This document shows positions 35,908 through 43,447 of a stretch of 64,000 bases of DNA, piece by piece. Under the pieces are notes generated by a model. That model was not told the origin of the DNA. It searched no databases and saw only the letters and a list, made by a program, of their open reading frames with translations. Position 1 is the stretch's first letter. Each line of letters starts with the position of its first letter. The position numbers and the translations under genes were made by a program. The stretch is from AG2 sp036493735 (GTDB lineage: Bacteria; Gemmatimonadota; Gemmatimonadetes; Gemmatimonadales; Gemmatimonadaceae), in contig DASXPH010000024.1 in NCBI GenBank assembly GCA_036493735.1, forward strand, positions 186,001-250,000, given 5' to 3'.

Positions 35908-36213
35908 ATGGGCTTGCTCACGAACATCCTGTTCTTTCCGGTCGCCGGTCCCGTCGCGGGCATTCGCTGGGCACTAGGCAAGGTGCAGGCGGTGGTCGAG
36001 GAAGAGCTGACGGACGATACGTCGGTGAAGCAAGAGTTGATGGAGCTGCAGCTGCAGGTGGAGCTCGGCGACGTCGACGACGCCGAGTACGTGAGGCGCG
36101 AAGCAGCGCTCATGCAACGCCTGCGTGAGGTTCGCGACTGGCGCGAGCGACTGGGCAAGGGCGTCAGCGGAGGCCTGGTTCGCGTAGCCCGCGACGACCA
36201 AGCAGCGGAGTGA
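35908..36213 (+). CDS. gvpG: GvpG gas vesicle protein
   Basis: 101 residues. Starts MGLLTNILFFPVAGPVAGIRWALGKVQAVVEEEL, the characteristic GvpG N-terminus, followed by helical segments MELQLQVELGDVDDAEYVRREAALMQRLREVRDWRERLGKG. A minor accessory protein needed for gas-vesicle formation. Its stop overlaps the GTG start of the ArsA-like ATPase by four bases, indicating coupled translation. Confidence 0.95.
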   Translation: MGLLTNILFFPVAGPVAGIRWALGKVQAVVEEELTDDTSVKQELMELQLQVELGDVDDAEYVRREAALMQRLREVRDWRERLGKGVSGGLVRVARDDQAAE

Positions 36214-38147
36214 GCACCGGACGGACGCGGACGCGTCGTCCAATCGACGAGCTCCTCGACCGTCTTCCAGAAGTGGCGATCATCGTTGGTAAGGGCGGCG
36301 TCGGAAAAACGACGTGCGCGATGGGCATCGCCTCGCTAATCGCTGCCAGGGGCGAGAACACGTTGCTCGTCTCGACCGATCCGGCGAACGCACTCGCGCC
36401 ATCGCTGGGCAGATCGCTCGTCGGGGGAGCGCCGGCAGAAGTCGCGAGCGGCCTCTCCGCCATGCAGCTGGATCCGGCGGCAGCGCGCGAGGCTTTTCTC
36501 TCCAGATGGAGAGACGTGCTCGTCACGATCGTGGACCGCGGGACCTATCTCGACCGAGAAGACATCGACGGGCTGGTCGACGCATCCTTCCCAGGGGCGG
36601 ACGAGATATTCGGATTGCTGGTGCTCGCGCAGTTGCTACTGCCCGCGGGCTCTGCGCCCAAGGCGTGGCGGCGCCTCGTCGTGGATACGGCGCCCACCGG
36701 CCACACACTGCGACTGCTAGAGCTTCCAGAAACCTTCGAGGCGATGATTGCCCTGCTGGAGTCGATGCAGGCGAAGCATCGATTCATGGTGAGCGCGCTG
36801 ACACATCGGTATCGGCGCGATGCGGCGGACGATTTTCTCGATGAGATGCGCCGGCTGCTCGCGGGGCTACGGCAGTCGTTGGGCGACGCTACGCGGGCTG
36901 GGGCGGTACTCGTTACCCGCGCCGAGCCGGTGGTCATCGACGAGACAATTCGCTACGCCGATGGGCTGCGGCGGTTGGGTCTGACCATCGCCGCGGTCGT
37001 GGTCGAGGCGCTGCCGCCATCGAACGCGCGAGCGCTCGGCGCCGTGAACGAATCGTTGGGGCAGATCGCGGGCGGGATTGGGTTGTTCGCGGTGGCGAAG
37101 ATCACGCCGCCACCACAGGGGCTGGCCGAGTCCGCTGAATCGTTAGGTGGGCTGCGGCGTGTTGGCGTGAAGACGACACGAGCGGCGGACAAGTGGTTGG
37201 AGAACAGCCGCCAGGACGCGGTAGTTTTGAAAGCGGGGGGGCCCCCCACGCCCGCGAGACTCGAAGGGTTGCTCAGACCTCTAACGATTGTCGGCGGCAA
37301 GGGCGGCGTCGGGAAAACAACGGTCTCATGTGCGCTCGCGATCGCGGCGGCCCTTGACGAGCAACCACCTGGGGAGGTCCTTCTCGTCTCTACCGATCCC
37401 GCGCCCTCCCTCGGAGATGCACTTGGCTACCGCGCGCCCCGCTGGGCGCACGATCTTCCGGAATCGATCGAGGCCGTGCCCAATCTCCATGTCTGGCAGA
37501 TGGACGCGACCGCCGGTTTCCACGCACTGCGCGAGCGCTATCGCGATCGCATCGACGCCCTTTTCGATTCGCTCGTCGGCCGAAGCTTCGATATCGCACA
37601 CGATCGGGCGATTCTGCGCGACCTGCTCGCGCTCGCGCCACCTGGAATCGACGAACTGTACGCACTCGCGTCGATCGGCGAAGAGATAGAGAACCAGCGC
37701 TACGCTCGCATCGTCGTGGATCCGGCCCCCACCGGGCACCTACTTCGACTCCTCGAGCTGCCGGCACTGGCCATCGAGTGGAGCCATCGCCTGATGCGGC
37801 TCATCCTGAAGTACAAGGAAATCGCCGGACTCGGCGAAGCCGCCCAGGAGCTGCTCAACTTCAGTCGAAGGACTCGCGCACTGAATGCCTTGCTACGGGA
37901 CGACACCCGAGCCGGCGTAGTCCTCGTGACGCTCGACGAGCCGACGGTGCGCGACGAGACGGTGCGGCTGTCGGCTCTGCTCCGTGGCTCCGGTGTGGAG
38001 GTGCTCGGTGAGGTAATGAACAGATCAACGAAGTCGCCGATGCAGACGTCCGCGGCTTTTGTCGCGCCCGAGTGGTCGCGTCCACTGCTCGGCGCAGGGC
38101 CCATACGTGAATGGTGGAAGCAGTGGCAGCGGCCAATGTCGCGCTGA
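36210..38147 (+). CDS. Tandem ArsA/Get3-like ATPase within the gas-vesicle operon
   Basis: 645 residues with two ArsA-type domains. Half 1: deviant Walker A VGKGGVGKTT (about residue 26), STDPANALAPSLG (switch I), VDTAPTGHTLRLLELP (switch II). Half 2: GGKGGVGKTTVS (about 365), STDPAPSLGDALG, VDPAPTGHLLRLLELP. Both Walker sites are intact, so it should form an internal pseudodimer as ArsA does. The metal-binding Cys residues of ArsA are not evident, so arsenite transport is unlikely; no arsB or arsC is nearby. Get3 relatives chaperone hydrophobic helices. In this operon a role in delivering or disaggregating hydrophobic Gvp subunits, in place of GvpN, is an attractive inference. Confidence 0.9.
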   Translation: MSTGRTRTRRPIDELLDRLPEVAIIVGKGGVGKTTCAMGIASLIAARGENTLLVSTDPANALAPSLGRSLVGGAPAEVASGLSAMQLDPAAAREAFLSRWRDVLVTIVDRGTYLDREDIDGLVDASFPGADEIFGLLVLAQLLLPAGSAPKAWRRLVVDTAPTGHTLRLLELPETFEAMIALLESMQAKHRFMVSALTHRYRRDAADDFLDEMRRLLAGLRQSLGDATRAGAVLVTRAEPVVIDETIRYADGLRRLGLTIAAVVVEALPPSNARALGAVNESLGQIAGGIGLFAVAKITPPPQGLAESAESLGGLRRVGVKTTRAADKWLENSRQDAVVLKAGGPPTPARLEGLLRPLTIVGGKGGVGKTTVSCALAIAAALDEQPPGEVLLVSTDPAPSLGDALGYRAPRWAHDLPESIEAVPNLHVWQMDATAGFHALRERYRDRIDALFDSLVGRSFDIAHDRAILRDLLALAPPGIDELYALASIGEEIENQRYARIVVDPAPTGHLLRLLELPALAIEWSHRLMRLILKYKEIAGLGEAAQELLNFSRRTRALNALLRDDTRAGVVLVTLDEPTVRDETVRLSALLRGSGVEVLGEVMNRSTKSPMQTSAAFVAPEWSRPLLGAGPIREWWKQWQRPMSR

Positions 38148-38177
38148 GATATCTTCGAATCCTCTCCACCCACTAGG

Positions 38178-39002
38178 ATGCCACCGTCCTCGGAGTTCTG
38201 GTATGTGTATGGCATCGTGCCGGGAGGCGCGTCGCTCGCGCACGGCCCCGAAGGCCTCGACGACACCCGACTCGAGCTGTGCACCGAGGATCATTTTTCC
38301 GCAGTCGTGTCGCGACTGGATGGGGCGCAGTACGCCCCGAGCGAGATCGAGCGAGCAACCGAGAACGTGGAGTGGCTGGCGCCGCGCGCTGTTGCACACG
38401 ATCGCGTGCTCACATGGCTGAGCGACCGAGGACCTGTCATTCCATTTCCAATCTTCTCGATGTTCAGTGGAGAGCAGGCCGTACGGACGATGTTATCGGA
38501 GCGACAGAGGGAGCTCGGGGCGATGCTCCATCGCGTTGGAGAGGGACGCGAGTACGCGCTCCGCGTTTACAGAATCGACGCCGAGCTGGCGACGATCGCG
38601 ACGGAACTGAGCCCGCGGCTCGCCGAGCTTCACACCGCGGCCAGCGCGGCAAGCCCGGGCCAACGCTATCTGCTCGAGCGAAAGCTCGATACAGAGCGCA
38701 AGAATGAGCTGCATGGAATCGGAGCGCGAATAGCGCGCGACGTCCTGAACGCCCTTCGCCCATCGGCCGTCGAGACGACGGAGACACGAGTGACGCAGAG
38801 GACGGCGCGGCCCGGCGCCGAGGGCATGCTCATTCTCGATGTCGCGTTTCTCGTCTCACCCACTCGGCTGAAAGAATTCCAGAGCGCGCTGACCGAGCTC
38901 GTTAAGCAACATGGGACGCGCGGCTTTCGCTTCGACTTCACGGGCCCATGGCCACCGTATCACTTCGTGCAACGTGCCGAGGCCACGGCGAATGACGTTT
39001 GA
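38178..39002 (+). CDS. gvpF/L: GvpL/GvpF-family gas vesicle protein (paralogue 2)
   Basis: 274 residues. FWYVYGIVPGGASLAHGPEGLDD is a typical start; later segments are FSAVVSRLDGAQYAPSEIE, VLTWLSDRGPVIPFPIFSMFSGEQAVRTML, YLLERKLDTERKNELHGIGARIARDVLNAL and the ending LTELVKQHGTRGFRFDFTGPWPPYHFV with the family motif TGPWPPYHF. Divergent from paralogue 1. Its last codons overlap the next, gvpA-family gene by 11 bases. Confidence 0.95.
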   Translation: MPPSSEFWYVYGIVPGGASLAHGPEGLDDTRLELCTEDHFSAVVSRLDGAQYAPSEIERATENVEWLAPRAVAHDRVLTWLSDRGPVIPFPIFSMFSGEQAVRTMLSERQRELGAMLHRVGEGREYALRVYRIDAELATIATELSPRLAELHTAASAASPGQRYLLERKLDTERKNELHGIGARIARDVLNALRPSAVETTETRVTQRTARPGAEGMLILDVAFLVSPTRLKEFQSALTELVKQHGTRGFRFDFTGPWPPYHFVQRAEATANDV

Positions 39003-39249
39003 GCCTGACGACCAGCCGACCGATGACACGCTCGAGGACGGGCAACTGGTTCTTGGCGATCTGCTCAACCACGTGCTCGATAAAGGAGTCGTGATCTCCG
39101 GTGACGTGATCATCTCGATCGCGGATATCGATCTCTTGTCCGTCGAGCTGAAGGTCGTGCTGACGTCGATCCAAACGGCGCTCGAGCGGCGTCAGGCAAG
39201 GCAGGATGGCAACGTATCTCTATTGCGTGCTCGCGTTCCGGAGAGATGA
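38992..39249 (+). CDS. GvpA-family minor gas vesicle protein (GvpM/S-like)
   Basis: 85 residues from ATG 38992, overlapping the previous gene by 11 bases. The GvpA core is LGDLLNHVLDKGVVISGDVIISIADIDLLSVELKVVLTSIQTAL, with the family helix-beta-beta-helix pattern but an acidic N-terminal extension (FEPDDQPTDDTLEDG). The GDVIISIADIDLLSV form, rather than the DAWVRVSLVGI of GvpA, marks it as a minor subunit of the GvpJ/M/S class. It overlaps the next gvpF/L gene by 44 bases. Confidence 0.9.
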   Translation: MTFEPDDQPTDDTLEDGQLVLGDLLNHVLDKGVVISGDVIISIADIDLLSVELKVVLTSIQTALERRQARQDGNVSLLRARVPER

Positions 39250-39961
39250 GGAGCTGCCCCTGGGGCTTACGGGACTTGGTGACGCGCCAGTGCGATCACT
39301 CTCCTTCGGCACGCCAACCGAAATGGTGGCTTGGGTCTCGACCATCGACGAGGCGACGTTACGGTCGAAAGGGCGCGCCCTGGCGGAGCAAGTGCTGAGG
39401 CATAACGCGGTCGTGAATGCCGCTTGGCGTACGGGCCGCACCCCGGCACCGGCGCGTTATGGCAGTCGGTTTGGCGACGACGCGGCATGTATCGCCGATC
39501 TCGATCGCCGTGCGGCGGATCTGTCCGCGATGCTCGAACGAATCGCCGACTGCGTGGAAATGCCTGTACTCTTGGTCCCGACAAATCGCGCGGAGGCAGG
39601 CAGCGCGATCGCGAGGCCCATTTCTGGGGAGCCGGCGGCAGGTAAGCGGTACCTAGAAGCTGTACGCCAGCGTACACGAGAGCAGGAACGGCAACGCGCA
39701 TCCGCCGACGTGGAAGCGGGGCGCCTAGGTTCTGCGCTGGCGCGATATGTACGTGGCGAGGTGCGGAGCATGTCGTCTAACGGAGTGATGTCGGTCGCCT
39801 ACCTCGTGAACAATCAGGACGTGTCCAATTACAGAGAGGTTCTTGCCGCGTTCATGCCGGCGTCCGCATTTCGAATCGTGGAAGGCGAGATGCGCGCGCC
39901 GTACAGTTTCGCCACTTCCAGACTCGACCGTAGTGGGCACGATTCTGGCAACCCCCCCTGA
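39206..39961 (+). CDS. gvpF/L: GvpL/GvpF-family gas vesicle protein (paralogue 3)
   Basis: 251 residues. MATYLYCVLAFRRDEELPLGLTGLGDAPVRSL, LRHNAVVNAAWRTGRTPAPARYGSRFGDD, KRYLEAVRQRTREQERQR and VMSVAYLVNNQDVSNYREVLAAF are the GvpF/L landmarks. The C-terminal signature is reduced to EGEMRAPYSFATSRL, so this is the most divergent of the three. Overlaps the preceding gene by 44 bases and precedes gvpK by two bases. Confidence 0.92.
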   Translation: MATYLYCVLAFRRDEELPLGLTGLGDAPVRSLSFGTPTEMVAWVSTIDEATLRSKGRALAEQVLRHNAVVNAAWRTGRTPAPARYGSRFGDDAACIADLDRRAADLSAMLERIADCVEMPVLLVPTNRAEAGSAIARPISGEPAAGKRYLEAVRQRTREQERQRASADVEAGRLGSALARYVRGEVRSMSSNGVMSVAYLVNNQDVSNYREVLAAFMPASAFRIVEGEMRAPYSFATSRLDRSGHDSGNPP

Positions 39962-39963
39962 GG

Positions 39964-40329
39964 ATGTTTGAGGAGCACGACGCGCCTGACGCTACGCCTC
40001 GGGAGGGATCGCCGCTGGGTGGGTCCTCTGGTGAAATAGCGCTGGAAGCGCTTGCCCGTGCCTTGCCGGATCGCATCAACGCAGACCCTGCCCACGTCGA
40101 GAACGGTCTTGCGCGACTCGTGCTGACCGTGATAGAACTGCTGCGGGAAATTCTGGAGCATCAAGCCATTCGCCGCATGGATGGCGGGACGCTGACGGAC
40201 GAACAGGTCGAACGACTCGGGCTCGCCCTCCTGAAGCTCAACGAGCGGATGGAGGAGCTCAAGTCAACATTCGGACTCACGGACGAAGATCTGAACATCG
40301 ATCTCGGTCCACTGGGACAACTTCGCTAG
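39964..40329 (+). CDS. gvpK: GvpK gas vesicle protein
   Basis: 121 residues. The family core is INADPAHVENGLARLVLTVIELLREILEHQAIRRMDGGTLTDEQVERLGLALLKLNERMEELKSTFGL. GvpK is a conserved accessory protein required for gas-vesicle formation and is soluble. The N-terminal 35 residues are variable, the C-terminal DLNIDLGPLGQLR is typical. Confidence 0.96.
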   Translation: MFEEHDAPDATPREGSPLGGSSGEIALEALARALPDRINADPAHVENGLARLVLTVIELLREILEHQAIRRMDGGTLTDEQVERLGLALLKLNERMEELKSTFGLTDEDLNIDLGPLGQLR

Positions 40330-40400
40330 GGACGAGACACCGCTGATTCGTGGCGGTGCGTTCGTCCCGACAGCAGGAACGCGACTTCGAGGACGGCTGA

Positions 40401-40715
40401 TTGCCCGATTTCGTCAATCCATCGCGCACGCATGGCCTGGTCGATATCCTCGACCGTGTCCTCGATAAGGGCCTGGTCGTCGCGGGCGACATCAAGATCA
40501 ATCTCGCAAACGTGGAGCTGCTGACGATTCAGGTGCGGCTCCTGGTCTGCTCGATCGACAAGGCGGAACAAATCGGACTGAACTGGTGGCGAAGTGATCC
40601 TCGTCTCACAGCGTCGTCACCATACGTGACGTTGCCGGCGAGTCAGCTCGAAGAGCGACTCGATCGAATTGAACGGACCTTAGAGGGGTTGGCGAAGAAG
40701 CGAGGCAAAGGGTAG
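40401..40715 (+). CDS. GvpA-family protein (GvpJ/GvpS-like)
   Basis: 104 residues from TTG 40401, with GAGGA about seven bases upstream. Core HGLVDILDRVLDKGLVVAGDIKINLANVELLTIQVRLLVCSIDKAEQIGLNWW; the WWRSDP segment after the second helix marks GvpJ/GvpS rather than the main wall protein. A C-terminal amphipathic helix, ASQLEERLDRIERTLEGLAKKRGKG, is added. Probably caps or tips of the vesicle or nucleation. Confidence 0.92.
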   Translation: MPDFVNPSRTHGLVDILDRVLDKGLVVAGDIKINLANVELLTIQVRLLVCSIDKAEQIGLNWWRSDPRLTASSPYVTLPASQLEERLDRIERTLEGLAKKRGKG

Positions 40716-40791
40716 GCGCGCCGAACCCTGTCAGCTACAAGTGCACTTGGATATCGACTAGTCTCTCTCCCAGTCTCCAACCCTCTCCCCA

Positions 40792-41094
40792 ATGGCCGTC
40801 GAACGCACGCCAAGTGGCAGTTCACTCATCGATGTTCTCGACCGAGTTCTGGACAAGGGCATCGTGATCGATGCGTGGGTACGCGTCTCGCTTGTTGGCA
40901 TCGATCTGGTCACGGTCGAAGCACGAGTGGTGGTCGCGTCAATCGATACCTATCTGAAGTACTCGGAGGCTGTTGGTATCACAGCGCCTGTTTCCCGCCC
41001 GCGTGAGCTTGGAAGTAGTGAGATGTCGGAGCTCGAGCGAGTACAACGCGAGAACGCGGAGCTAAGACGTCGGCTTGAGCAGCAGAACGCGTGA
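40792..41094 (+). CDS. gvpA: GvpA, major gas vesicle structural protein
   Basis: 100 residues. Core SSLIDVLDRVLDKGIVIDAWVRVSLVGIDLVTVEARVVVASIDTYLKYSEAVG is near-identical in pattern to GvpA of cyanobacteria and haloarchaea, so this is the rib-forming subunit. It carries an extra C-terminal coiled-coil helix (EMSELERVQRENAELRRRLEQQ), absent from standard 70-residue GvpA, which may sit on the outer surface as GvpC-like reinforcement. It is last of the gvp genes; its end overlaps the kinase start by 20 bases. Confidence 0.96.
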   Translation: MAVERTPSGSSLIDVLDRVLDKGIVIDAWVRVSLVGIDLVTVEARVVVASIDTYLKYSEAVGITAPVSRPRELGSSEMSELERVQRENAELRRRLEQQNA

Positions 41095-43351
41095 CTTGGA
41101 TGGTTTGATCGGCAACAGCGAGGTTGGCGACCGTACTGTCGCCGGCCTGCTCTCGGCGTTGGCCGAGGCACCCGATTTTAGCTCGGCGGCTTCCTTTCTT
41201 CTTTCGCAGGTTGTCGATCTCGCTGATGCCGAGCGGGGTCACATGCTCCGCTTCGACAGCGCACAGGAGTCCCTCGTCTCCGTGGCCAGTTTCGGCTACG
41301 ATGCGCCGCCGCACGCGGCGATCTCGATGGGCGATGTGTCGAATCCTCTGATCGTATGCGCGCTGTCGCTCTCGCCAGTGACTGGCGGCGGAAGGTCCAG
41401 CATTCGCGCTTTCGTTTCGATGGCACGCTGGACCGCATTCCCTCTACCGCAGCCGCGCCTCCGCGGCACACTCCCAGCGATGGCGTTGCCCCATGCGCAG
41501 GAGTTGATCGGTGACGGTGAAGTGCATCTACTCTCGGCAGTCGAGCGACGGCTTGCCAGCGCGCCGGGCGGCGTCGTTGTCGTCGAGGGGGCGATTCCGG
41601 ATCGAATGATCGCGTCGTTGACGAGCCTCGTGATGCTCGCTGGCCCGATCATCGCGCGGCTCGCCTCGCTCCAGGAAACGTACGAGACAATCGATCGCCT
41701 CAGTCAGCAGCGCGAGCGCCTAACGTTGATGGTGGACTCGCTGCCCGATCCGGTCGTGATCACCAATGCGACCAACGACATCATCGCCCAGAATTCGCGC
41801 GCCGAACGGCTGCTGAACGGGAAGGAAGGCGACTCGATGGGACGGCGCCGCGCGATCGAATTGAACAACCTGCTCTTCACCTCCTTCCTCGCGAAGGCGG
41901 TGATGACTGGCGCGCAGACGGGTGGGCCGCGCGAGCTGAATCTCGTCGACCCGGACGAGGGCAACGACCTGCTGTTCGAGGTGCTCGCACACCCGCTGAC
42001 CGAACGCGTGGGCCCGGACGACGCCGTACTCTCCGTACTGCGCGACGTCACCGACCTGCGACGGGCCGCGAACGAGCTGGAGCGCCAGGTGCAGCGTGTG
42101 CGCCTCGCCGAGATGAAGGCCTCGTCCGAGCGCGATCGGTTGAACCTGATCCTGGAAAACGTCGCCGACCCGATCCTCGTCACCGACGAGCGCGCGAACA
42201 TCATCCTGATGAACGATCAGGCGGAGCAGCTCTTTCAGGCGAGCGAAATCCAGCAGCGCAGCCGCCGGCAGCTTCAGGCCGTGCGCGGCAACGACACGAA
42301 GTTCACATCGTTCATTTCGGAGTTCTCCCTGCTCGATACGCGGGCGCGTCGCGAGCGAATGGCGCTCGTACACCCTCTCACCGGCAGCCAGCTGCCCGTG
42401 GAGGTGGTCTCCGGAAAGATCATGAACGAGCGCGGCGAGCCGATCGCCATCGTCTCGGTGCTGCACGATCTCACGAAAGAGGTAGAGATCGAGCGGCTTT
42501 ACGAAACGCTAAAGACGCTCAACAGCGAGCTCGAAGAGCGGATCAGATCCGCAACCGCGGATCTGGCGGAACAGAACGCCAGACTGCAATGGCAGTCGCA
42601 GGAGGTCGAGCGGGCCAATCGGCTGAAGTCGGAGTTCCTGGCGAGCATGTCGCACGAGCTGCGCACACCGATCAATGCGCTCATCGGCTACTCCGCGCTG
42701 CTCATCGATGGCGTGCTCGGCGAGATCAACGACCGCCAGCGGGACGCGTTGCGGCGTGGACGTGCCGCGGCGGAGCATCTGCTCGCGCTCATCAACGACA
42801 TCCTCGATCTCGCGAAAATCGAAGCCGGCAAGATGCCGCTGCACCTGGAGGAGGTGGAGCTCCGCGATGTGATCGCGGAAGTGTCGCAGCAGATGGAGCC
42901 GATGATTCGAAAGAAGGCGCTGGATTTCGTGATCGACATCGGCCTCGACTGCCCGTCGCTGTACACCGACCGCACGAAGGTGCGTCAGGTGTTGCTCAAC
43001 CTGTTGTCGAATGCGGTGAAGTTCACGAATCGCGGACGTGTGACAGTCATCGCGCGCTGCGCCAATGACGAGACTGGCGTGCGTATCGACGTCGTGGACA
43101 CCGGCATCGGCATCCGTGAGAAAGATCTGCAGGCCATTTGGGAAGACTTCCGCCAGGTGGACGGTTCGCGTACGCGCGAGTACGGCGGTACGGGACTGGG
43201 CCTGAGCATTACGAGAAAGTTGCTGGACCGTCTGGGTGGCACGGTGGCCGTGCGGAGCCGATACGGCGAAGGAAGCGTCTTCTCGGTGTTGCTGCCCCAC
43301 CGAACGCCTGCCGGAGCGGGCGAAGAGGCCGCCGTGATCCGACCGAACTAG
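41075..43351 (+). CDS. Soluble GAF-PAS-PAS sensor histidine kinase coupled to gvpA
   Basis: 758 residues from TTG 41075 inside the end of gvpA. No membrane helix. GAF-like N-terminal domain (residues ~20-200), PAS 1 from LTLMVDSLPDPVVITNATNDIIAQNSRAE (~215), PAS 2 from LNLILENVADPILVTDERANIILMNDQAE (~350), each with a coiled-coil connector. HisKA has FLASMSHELRTPINALIG (~525), HATPase_c has NLLSNAVKFT, DTGIGI and GGTGLGLSIT. No receiver domain and no regulator next to it in the same overlap group, so its partner is elsewhere or is the OmpR-type regulator further down. Translational coupling to gvpA suggests a role in buoyancy control, an inference from position. Confidence 0.9.
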   Translation: MSSRTRDLDGLIGNSEVGDRTVAGLLSALAEAPDFSSAASFLLSQVVDLADAERGHMLRFDSAQESLVSVASFGYDAPPHAAISMGDVSNPLIVCALSLSPVTGGGRSSIRAFVSMARWTAFPLPQPRLRGTLPAMALPHAQELIGDGEVHLLSAVERRLASAPGGVVVVEGAIPDRMIASLTSLVMLAGPIIARLASLQETYETIDRLSQQRERLTLMVDSLPDPVVITNATNDIIAQNSRAERLLNGKEGDSMGRRRAIELNNLLFTSFLAKAVMTGAQTGGPRELNLVDPDEGNDLLFEVLAHPLTERVGPDDAVLSVLRDVTDLRRAANELERQVQRVRLAEMKASSERDRLNLILENVADPILVTDERANIILMNDQAEQLFQASEIQQRSRRQLQAVRGNDTKFTSFISEFSLLDTRARRERMALVHPLTGSQLPVEVVSGKIMNERGEPIAIVSVLHDLTKEVEIERLYETLKTLNSELEERIRSATADLAEQNARLQWQSQEVERANRLKSEFLASMSHELRTPINALIGYSALLIDGVLGEINDRQRDALRRGRAAAEHLLALINDILDLAKIEAGKMPLHLEEVELRDVIAEVSQQMEPMIRKKALDFVIDIGLDCPSLYTDRTKVRQVLLNLLSNAVKFTNRGRVTVIARCANDETGVRIDVVDTGIGIREKDLQAIWEDFRQVDGSRTREYGGTGLGLSITRKLLDRLGGTVAVRSRYGEGSVFSVLLPHRTPAGAGEEAAVIRPN

Positions 43352-43447
43352 CGGACCTGACAATTCGCTGACAGGTTGACGGCGGGAGCGGCCGCATATT
43401 TCTCGAACGCCCCGGCTGAAACGTCTTCGAGAATTCCATTGACGCGC

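Noticed and set aside
36210..38147. Arsenic-resistance operon
   Set aside because: ArsA-like ATPase lacks visible metal-binding Cys clusters and has only gvp neighbours.
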